Source: Adiantum capillus-veneris
Lineage: Eukaryota; Streptophyta; Polypodiopsida; Polypodiales; Pteridaceae
Length of the DNA: 64,000 nucleotides
Direction: 5' to 3'
NCBI GenBank assembly: GCA_014529385.2
Contig: CM043942.1
Coordinates: 111,756,141 to 111,820,140, forward strand
Positions within the stretch are counted from its first letter, which is position 1; every line of letters begins with the position of its first letter. The position numbers and the translations under genes are program-made. A model generated the notes under the pieces. It saw only the letters and a list, made by a program, of their open reading frames with translations, was not told the DNA's origin and did no database searches. Positions 56,122 through 64,000 of the stretch are shown here, one piece after another.

Positions 56122-56145
56122 TAATTTGCCCATCCCCTAGCCTGC
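56122..56145 (-). other. Polypurine tract of the second Tat-like element
   Basis: The minus strand reads GGCTAGGGGATGGGCAAATTA directly before the LTR start TGTCAGG. Confidence 0.7.
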
Positions 56146-56149
56146 TAGA

Positions 56150-59100
56150 TCATTCATGATCAGCAGCAGCAAAAAGCGATATGAGACTCGCAGCGTTACA
56201 AGTCTTCTCATCCTTCACCAACACTGCTTGATCCACAGACAACTCATCTTGCTCCACCATCATTAACCTGGCATGATATAATTTAAGACACAATCCATTT
56301 ACCCTTGACTTATGTAGAACACCATCCAGGTTAGCCAGCTGATATGTACCATTCGGAAAACACTCCACTACCTTGAAAGGGCCTTCCCACTTAATCTGAA
56401 ACTTCTTTTGGAAGGTGTTGTCTCGCTTATTGTTGTAGCGCAAAACCAAGTCATGCTTCTTGATACCCTTACTTTTGACCTTTTCATTTATCTTTGCCAA
56501 AGTCCTATCTTGCATCTGCCCATAATGCTCCAATGCACTCATCCTATCCAGCTGAACCTCCTGTAACTGTAAGAGCCTCTCTTTGAATGCATCACTAGGC
56601 GGCCCAAGAAACTTTTCTAACATCTTGACTGTAGGCAACTCCACTTCCACAGACAATAATTCTTCCTTTCCATATACCAAATGAAATGGAGTAAACCCTG
56701 TACCTGTCTTCATCGAAGTACGGTAAGCCCATAATGCACTAGGCAATTCCAAATCCCGATTCTTTCCTTGGTGCTCTGTCACTTTCGAAAGAATTTGTAC
56801 CAACTCACCATTGAATCTTTCATTTAAGCCATTACACTGCGGATAATAAGGAGTGGTATGCTGGTGCCTAATCTTCATCTTTGCGCGTAAGAAGTCTAGC
56901 AGTTTAGCTCTAAATCCTGGCCCCTTATCTGAAAGTAGCTCCAATGGCACCCCGAACTTGCAACATATTTCATTGTACACAAATTTTGCCACATCCCTTG
57001 CAGTGATCTGTTTTATTGCTATAGCCTCTGCCCATCTAGAGAGATAGTCCACTGCAGTCAAAATATAGCTTTTGACCCTGCTTATGATAGGTAACGGGCC
57101 TATTGCATCAATTGCCCACTTTTCAAACACATCAACCGCCATAATGGTTTTTCGTAGCTCTGGCTTCAACACTCTCTTCCCAAATGCTTGACACCTATTG
57201 CAAGACCTACACCAATGGTGAACATCCTTGTGCAAACTAGGCCATACATACCCCTCTTGCAAGATCTTATGCAAGGTGATCTTTAGATCAAAATGGCCGC
57301 CACATGCGCCTTCATGATTCTCTTCCAAAACTCTATAAAGCTCCTCCCGCCAAGCTACACGTCTCAACACGAGATCAGCCCCTTTCATGTATAAGACATC
57401 GCCAATCAATTTGTACCTGGATGCTCTATGCAGAAAACCATACTTCTTAGAGTTCTGAATGTCCTTCCGAATGATTCCTGTTAGCAAAAACTCCTCTTCT
57501 TGAGCCAAACTTTCCCGACCATGATAAAGAGGTAAATTGGTCCTCAACACAAATAGCTCCCCAATCATGCTTTGAGCTGCTTCATGTACCTCTCCATTTA
57601 GAGCATGTACAATGTGTCTGATGCTCCATGCTTCAAACTTTTTTAACAGGCCTTTAATCCTGAAACACATTTCCTTCAATGAGGTGTTCTTGGTCTTCCA
57701 CACACCCAACACTTGCTTCACAACTAACAAGGCATCACCTTTTATGCTCAACCTTCTAATTCCATGCTTCAAACAAATATGTAATCCAGCTTCCAATGTC
57801 GCATATTCAACGTCATTGTTACTATGGGCATCCAATTTGAACCCTCTCTTGCATACTAGCTTCCCCTCTGGATCATAAAGTGCTATACCCCCTGAAGCCG
57901 CATCATGGCTCTTTCTGTATGAGCCATCAAAGAACAAAACATGTGCATTGCTGATCTGTGGAGCTTCTTCGACTACCTTTATCACCACCTCTTCCTTAAC
58001 AAGGAGGGGATTCTCCTTATAAGTCAACAAATGAGCTAGGGTAGCCCTTGTACTGTCTTCCACTAGGAAAGAGAACTCAAACACTTGCAGCTCAATTACC
58101 CATTTCTTCAGCACATATGACATGTTAGTGCCATTAATTAACTGTGGAAAAAAAGCATAACTCGTCAAGAAAACAAAAGGTCGTGGTAGCAAGTAATGAT
58201 GAAATCGTCGACAAGCAAATATTACACTGGCCATCACTAGCTCTACTTCCGAGAATTTTCTCTTTGCTACCAGCTTCACTCGACTTGCACAATACACTGG
58301 GCGCATATAATGGCTGCCCTTCCCCTTTTGCAATAGCATGGCTCCAATGGCATCATCCCCTACTGATGGATTTACATAAAACACTTGCTCCCAATCAGGA
58401 GCCTGCATGGCTGACAACCCCCCTAACACCTCTTTCACCTCTTGAAACACTTCTTCACATTTGTCATCCCATTGCAATGGGTCATGCTTTGCCACTTGTT
58501 GTAATGGATAAAGGAGTTGTGAAGACAATGGAATAAACCGTGCCATGTACTTCACTTTGTGTATAAAGGTTGCCAATTGCTTTGTACTCGTAGGTGATGG
58601 AAGAAGAATAATAGACTTAACCTTGTCTGGATAAGCCTCAATGCCATTTTTTGACACCATATGGCCCAATGAATTCACCCTTGGCTGTGCTAGATGACAT
58701 TTCTTTGGATTAAGTTGTCCTCCACATTCATCATATCGAGCCAATACCATCTGCAACTTCTCATGGAGTTCAACCCTACTGTTGTAGACACAGAAGTCGT
58801 CCATAAAAGATTTAACACAACTAGGTTCCAACACCCAATTTGCTCTCTCTTGATAGAAGGAAGGTCCATTTGACAACCCAAATGGCAATACTGTGTAGCA
58901 ATAGCAGCCCCATGGCGTAATAAAAATTGTCTTTGTGCGGTATTTAAGAGCAATCTTCAATTGAAAATAGCCTGAAAAACCATCACACACACTGTACCTC
59001 TCATAACCTGCCACTGAGTCCAAGATCTGATCGATGAATGGAAGAGGATATGGGTTCTTCTTAGTGGATGCATTTAAGGGTTAAAAATCTACACAAATCC

Positions 59101-59263
59101 TCCACCTTCCATTCTTCTTTGGACTGACTAGTACTGGACTCACCCAGTCTGTGGTCTCCACTGGGACTATGAACCCTGCCTTCAATAACTTGTCTACCTC
59201 TTCCCGCAAGGCTTTCATTTGCTCTTGACCCATACTTCTTAGCATTTGTCGCACTGGCTTAGC
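56150..59263 (-). pseudogene. Second Tat-like element: RT, two RNase H domains and integrase
   Basis: The open part (59023-56150, 957 residues) starts in the RT palm with CDGFSGYFQ and the catalytic FMDDFCVY. The first RNase H is FYVNPSVGDDAIGAML. The second RNase H is VLFFDGSYRKS, SNNDVEYATL and GDALLVVKQ; its last acidic site has decayed to VHEAAQ, so it is probably inactive. Integrase has the Cys pair CRSCNRC, AIDAIGPLP, LSDKGPGF and NGLNERFNG. Upstream, the RT fingers (WVSPVLVSPKKNGRWRICVDF) are in the same gene but separated by a TAA near 59081, with another near 59263. No chromodomain is present. Confidence 0.9.
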
Positions 59264-60540
59264 ACCTTATTTTATCTCTATACGCATCTCTTCGCCCTTG
59301 AATCCTCTGATCTCTTCATATGAAGTCATGAACAAATCAGGAAAACTAGCCAGCATTTGCAAATATATCTCCTTCTCCATAGCTGAGAGGTCTCCACTGA
59401 TCATTTGTGTCATCAATTCTTGCTTCTTTGACGATTCAACCTTGGTTTGCATCAACCCTTCAACCACTTCATAAGGCCATTCACTTTCATCTTCAACCTC
59501 ATTTGCAAATGAGACTAAACCAGAGTCCTGGGTTTCTTTGTCCATCAAAAGAAATGCAACATCAGCATCCTCATCACTGCTAGTAGTACTATCACTGTCC
59601 TCAACAGACACTGTGGAATAGTCTTCATCACTAGACTCATCTTCATTTTCATAAAGCTCCTCCAATCGTTTCCTTGTGTCCATGTTATATAACTTCTTGG
59701 CACCTGTCTTTCCATAGAGGCTAATCGTACCATGTCACCAATCTTGAACAGCTCCCATTGCATGTAACCATGGTCTACCCAGTATAATAGGATATGCTCC
59801 CAACCCCGATGGCATCACATGAAAATCAACCACCACCTTTGCATCATACGCCTCCACTTCTAAGCTCTTTACAACACCTATACATTTTACTTTTTGATGG
59901 TTTGCCAATCTAATCCGGAAGCCTGGCACCCCAGTCACGGTGAGACTTATCTTCTCAACGCGTGAGTGTGTTATGACACATATCTGGGCTCCACCATCCA
60001 CATAACCTTGTCCCATATTTTTTCTTTTGTGCCACACATCTACTATTGGGTAAATGTCTCGTAGCTCATCCATTGCCAACACCTTTACTGAACCTCTCTC
60101 TGGCTCTTTCTCCATTGGGTTAACCGTCCTCTTCCACTGTCTCTTTAGCTTAGGCACCATCTCTATAAGCTGCCCAAAAGTAACATCTGCCTTCCTGCTT
60201 GTCAGATCCTCCTTCAAGTCATAGCTTAATTGCCCATCCCCTAGTGGAAAATCTGAAACATGAAACTTGCGACGAGCCCTTCTTTTCCTCTTGGCCTTGA
60301 CATCTTCGCCTTCATGGATCTTTCCCTTCTTCTTACTAGGACCTGGAGCACTTCTTCCTTCCTTGTCCTCTGTGGTCCTCTTCCCAATAGGCATCACTAA
60401 TGTATCCTCTAGCTTTGATGCCTTCTCCAAGGTGACTACACTTATCACTTTTGTCTTTCCCTTTTCCTCCTGGGTTAATCCACTGGTTCCTTCTTCTCCC
60501 TTAGTTTTGATGCCATAATCATTTGACCTAGTTAGCACCT
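59264..60540 (-). pseudogene. Second Tat-like element: protease and acidic linker
   Basis: The frame from 60538 to 59735 holds a Lys/Arg-rich linker (KAKRKRRARRKFH), FPLGDGQLSYDL and the aspartic protease YVDGGAQICVIT with IILGRPWLHAMGA. A TGA near 59733 (after VQDW) is followed in the same frame by an acidic Ser/Asp linker (59683-59267) that leads to the RT. The order matches the first Tat-like element, where the equivalent linker is also acidic and Ser-rich. A TAG near 60540 separates it from the knuckle. The TGA and TAG stand where Arg and Gln would fit. Confidence 0.85.
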
Positions 60541-61500
60541 ATCTTGGCAATGGATACATGTCTCCCCCCATCCTTGGTGGCTTATCACATTGCGGGCTGA
60601 TGTGGCCCAACTCTCCACAATTATAACATGTGGGAGTATGCCTCCAAAACCTACCATTGCTTTGTCCAACACCATTCTTGGGTATTTCTTCACCTCCTGG
60701 CTGATTTTCAAATCTCCCTCGACCTCAATTATTTCCCACTTGACCTAGCATGTTTAGACTGAGATTGTTCATTAAACTACCACTTGCCTCATGTCTTGCC
60801 TTAGCTCATCATCTTGCACTGATGTAGTGACCACTGCTGGCATAACCTGAGGAGTAACAACAACCACTGGTTCATGTTGAACCCCTGGCATGCGACCTTG
60901 TAAAGAGTCCATAGACTGAAATTCTGACCTCATGGGCAAATACTCTACTCCTAGCTGACTCATTTTCCTCAGCTTCCACTCTTTGTTCCTTGCTACCTCT
61001 AGTGCATCTTCATATATCCTAGGCTTCTTTAGCTCCACTCTCCAACGTATATTCTCCCAAAGACCAGCCAAGAACCTGTCCTTCTTCATCATGTCAGGCG
61101 GGGGTACTTGTGGTGCTAAGGCCTTGCACATCCGCTCCCATGTCAATGAAAACTTATGTATGTACGCATCTAATGGCTCACCTTTCTTCTGCACTAAACC
61201 TTGTACTTCTTGCCACACTTTGTTAGGATATTCTATCTTCAGAGACTCCACTTCCAATCCATTTCTTAGATTGTCCCAACTCAATCTTACAAGTGGATCA
61301 GCCACACGCAATTCCTCTTCAAATGCTTTGGACCAAACTCATGCATCACTCTTCAAATAGATTTGGAGAATACGTAACATCTGTGCAAGATCGTGAATCT
61401 GATTGCTAATGCAAGCAACTTCCATCTTTTCCAAAAAGTCTTCCACATCTTCATCACTTCTTCCATGAAACTCCGGATAAGAGAAAGCCATGGCTACCCA
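60541..61500 (-). pseudogene. Second Tat-like element: gag with CCHC zinc knuckle
   Basis: Gag starts at MAFSYPEFHGRSDEDVEDF (about 61490). A TGA near 61341 interrupts KSDA-VWSKAFEEEL. The next part (61311-60772) holds LSWDNLRNGLEVESLKIEYP and FLAGLWENIRW, typical Gag capsid. A frameshift near 60770 and a TGA near 60728 follow. The knuckle CYNCGELGHISPQC lies at about 60590-60631. The start resembles that of the first element (MAFPNFYGKPGE), supporting homologous gag. Confidence 0.85.
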
Positions 61501-61566
61501 AGTTACGATGCTTTGAGAACCCCTTTGAACACACGTGCAAGAACCCAAAAGTTTTGACTGACTCAA

Positions 61567-62523
61567 TTCCCAGAAACTTCAATGGAGCTCAACTTTAGAT
61601 AAGGACAAACACATGCACATAAAATGAGTTTTCATAGTTAATCATTGGAATTACATCAGGCAAAGGACATTCCAGGATCTCTCTTAATCTTCTTGGCCCG
61701 AACATAAAGACTATGCACTGCTAGAAAAAAATCTTCCTGGACACATGAACTTTATCTGGATTCTCTGAGTTAAATGAAAAGGAGTGAATTGAGGGCCATT
61801 TTGATCATCCAATAAAGTCAACCATGCAGCTCCCAAGAAAGCACACCTCTCTTATCCTCTGATTTTGCCAAAATTTCAGTAGCATAACAGCATAAATGGC
61901 TTCAAAGACCAAAAAACCAGCCATCATAATTTGGAAAATTTTTGGCAGAGTTTCCCTAGAAGTAGAATAGTAAGAACCCAAAATATAGACTGTATATGTA
62001 TGCATAAACTGCCAACAATAGAACCCGAGCATCAATTAGGAATCACTAGTACATAGCCTATGGCAAGGTCATGAAAAGGGTGCTCTAGCCACCTGTATCA
62101 CCGAAAGGATCTCACATTTGAGACTCCTCGAGCTCAATAAAACCTCACGCTATCGACCCTCTCACAAAGGCTTATGGAAATCTCGTATAGTCAAGTCTCA
62201 GAAATGACTATCTTCTAGACCAAGTCTGAAAAATGGCTGGGACTGCCAAATAAAATCAAATATGGATCAAAGGCGTACCATGGTAGTTTCCACAAGTAAC
62301 GTACAATCCAACAGACAATGCGCTCAAACAGGCGCCAAATGATGCATACCCACAACAACTGCAAGTGACACCACTGCTAGTATATCATTGTACTCCAGCT
62401 ACCTGTACCTATGTGAATCACCTATACTTGTCCCTACAACCTGTAACCTGTAACGTGTAATCTGTAATGCCGAATCCCGAAGCTCGAAGCTCGAAGCTCG
62501 AAGCAGAAGGTACTCGAAGAAGA
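61567..62523. other. Leader of the second Tat-like element
   Basis: About 950 bp between gag and the primer site. Frames are short and I see no counterpart of the upstream ORF of the first element. A run AAGCTCGAAGCTCGAAGCTC (62479-62502) repeats GAAGCTC. Confidence 0.5.
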
Positions 62524-62541
62524 TCCTCAGTGGGGGCGCCA
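62524..62541 (-). other. Primer-binding site of the second Tat-like element
   Basis: The minus strand reads TGGCGCCCCCACTGAGGA, one base different from the first element's site. Confidence 0.8.
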
Positions 62542-62547
62542 AAAGAA

Positions 62548-63725
62548 TGTGAGCGGGATGGGAACACACAGAACGCCTCTATAATGACCCGACACACACT
62601 CTTGGGAAGAAACACACACACACTATGGGACACCACTCGGCTTACACAACCCACCTGGCCGATACCGGGAAAACACCTATGGAGTGAGAGGAGAGAGACT
62701 ATCCGTTTACCCACTCCACACAGAGACACACCCCCCCCCCCCCTTAAAAAAAAAAAAAAAAAAACTCAGCTCAAAAGAGGAGAATTTTTGATGTTTAGAT
62801 ACAATTGAGCTTGGGCCAACATCAATGGGGCAAATAGGTCACACAAAATGGGTAAAATATGCCAGATACAATCACAAATAGGAACAAAAGCTTCGCTCAT
62901 AGGAGAAACTTACATAGCCAAAAAAACAAAAAAACAGTGAGGAATTTGGCAAAATGGACAGCTCCATCGCATTCAGAATGGCCCAAAACCCCAGCCTACA
63001 ATGTCAAAGGGCTCAGATCCGACCTCGGATGAGCAGTTTACGGCCAAAACATGCTCCAAAAATAGCAAAAACACAGTTGCGACTGTTCCCCCTCTCTTCT
63101 CCATGTTTTTTTTGGTCTTCTCTCTGATTTTTCAGTTCCCACACTTAGCTTCATTGCTTGGGCACCCTTGGCCTTTTAGTTGACGTCAAACGGACCCCGA
63201 ACAAGCCAAAAATTGACCTCGCAGTGCATAGTTGTCAACTTTTTGCATCATCCGCACACCTGGCACTCAGCTTTTTCCAATAATGCATCCCACAACCACG
63301 TGAAGTGGCCCCAAAATATGGTCCTCATGATGACCTCTCTGCATAATTATCACAAGAAAACATCCACGTTGTGCCCGTACTTATTCACATGCTTATTCAC
63401 GTACTTATTCACATGCAAGTAGTGACCCCATTCGACCTCCTAACGCAACTAGATGCCATCTGACGCACTTGCTTACCTCATGTCGTCGGCCCGCAGATAG
63501 CTTCCTTGAGAAGTTTTATGCGCTAGAAACTCCTCATTATTATAGAAAAAACACACTGGTACTGGTGATAGTGAAAATCGATGCACTATGTACATGATGT
63601 CCTACCTGTACACATGTGGGCCCCACGTAACCACCTGGCTCTAGAAAATAGGCAATTCTTTATTTAATGCACCATCCATGTATATGTACATATGCGCAAT
63701 CCCTTGCTCCAAAAAACTCCTGACA
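62548..63725 (-). repeat. 5' LTR of the second Tat-like element (1178 bp)
   Basis: Plus-strand ends TGTGAGCGGG...CTCCTGACA. It contains a C-run followed by an A-run (62731-62763) and a CTTATTCAC tandem expansion near 63385 that is absent from the other LTR. Confidence 0.85.
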
Positions 63726-63928
63726 ATGTGGCTTTTTTTCCATTTATGTCTATATTATATACTTTAGAAATTTAAATTGTGTTTAATCATCATTGCTACC
63801 ACTCCACGTATGCTCCAGGTATGTTCTCACAAGCAGGAACACTTTGCGGTGTGTCGTGAAAGTCTGATACGCCGATACTGCACTTCGCTCCGAATGCGAT
63901 GGAGACTGAGGCTGCAATCGCAAAGGAG
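63726..63928. other. Right flank of the gypsy element
   Basis: Short AT-rich stretch followed by GC-richer sequence. No gene is visible. Confidence 0.4.
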
Positions 63929-64000
63929 GTGATCCGTCTTTGCTCATAGATGTTGATCTAGTGGAGGGATGAGCACCATCTATGAGCAGAGATAAATCAC
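63929..64000. repeat. Inverted repeat at the window end
   Basis: GTGATCCGTCTTTGCTCATAGATG (63929-63952 region) pairs with the last 24 bases at 20 of 24 positions, loop about 24 bp. It could be the end of a hairpin or a terminal repeat that continues outside the window. Confidence 0.6.

Larger units (their letters stand above)
55698..63725 (-). mobile_element. Second Tat-like Ty3/gypsy element, 3' LTR truncated
   Basis: Minus-strand order: 5' LTR (62548-63725), primer site, leader, gag with CCHC knuckle, protease, RT, RNase H, second RNase H, integrase, polypurine tract, and a 424-bp piece of the 3' LTR. The shared LTR part differs by about 5% plus a 24-bp length change, so this copy is clearly older than the 11-21 kb element. 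At least six internal stops and a frameshift break gag-pol. It shares the dual RNase H layout and nearly the same primer site with the first element, but lacks a recognisable ORF before gag. Confidence 0.9.

Noticed and set aside
63921-63936. CAAAGGAGGTGATCCG, complement of the 3' end of bacterial or plastid 16S rRNA
   Set aside because: Only about 14 bases match and the sequence on both sides is not rRNA-like; treated as chance.

Overview
The window looks like a transposon-dense stretch of a large land-plant nuclear genome. The evidence is the mix of Ty1/copia elements, Ty3/gypsy elements with the two RNase H domains typical of the plant Tat lineage, a chromodomain gypsy element and a CACTA (En/Spm) transposase remnant. 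A seed-free plant such as a fern or lycophyte seems plausible but cannot be shown from this sequence. I found no rRNA, tRNA, CRISPR or organellar gene. Almost every coding stretch is a retroelement or transposon part, and most are broken by stops or frameshifts.

Layout. 0-5 kb: a fragment of an unknown protein, then minus-strand exons of a broken gene with a RING-like exon, an acidic exon and an FCP1/NIF-type HAD phosphatase domain. A 0.9-kb palindromic minisatellite lies in its probable intron. A decayed plus-strand gypsy RT/RNase H fragment follows, split by a hairpin. 5-11 kb: AT-rich, TGTG-rich sequence without recognisable genes. 11.0-20.9 kb: a complete but disabled minus-strand Tat-like gypsy element with 1496-bp LTRs, TSD ATGTG, and an extra ORF upstream of gag. 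21.4-28.0 kb: a lone 3' LTR, a gypsy gag-protease remnant with its LTR, a copia RT scrap and a chromovirus LTR. This 6.5-kb block recurs almost unchanged at 34.2-40.7 kb. 28.2-33.4 kb: a young, apparently intact copia element (227-bp LTRs differing at one base, TSD GTAAC). It sits inside a chromovirus and separates the integrase core from the chromodomain.

40.7-47.7 kb holds the most unusual object: the 5' part of a minus-strand LTR element. It has a 1-kb LTR, a tRNA-Asp-type primer site, a 3.5-kb leader built of about 280-bp repeats each carrying a palindrome centred on AATAATCGCGATTATT, and a decayed gag-like gene. That gene repeats a motif [YF]-x-[DG]-x2-G-x2-[YF] about ten times and has a CCHC knuckle. 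47.7-50.7 kb: a heavily decayed copia copy and a gypsy gag remnant. 53.5-55.7 kb: a CACTA transposase pseudogene with a 294-bp tandem duplication, one copy carrying a 426-bp foldback MITE. 55.7-63.7 kb: a second, older Tat-like gypsy element whose 3' LTR is cut off at the CACTA junction.

The window records repeated nested insertion rather than cooperating host genes. Within elements, gag, protease, RT, RNase H and integrase would have acted together in retrotransposition. Only the 28.2-33.4 kb copia element still seems able to do so.
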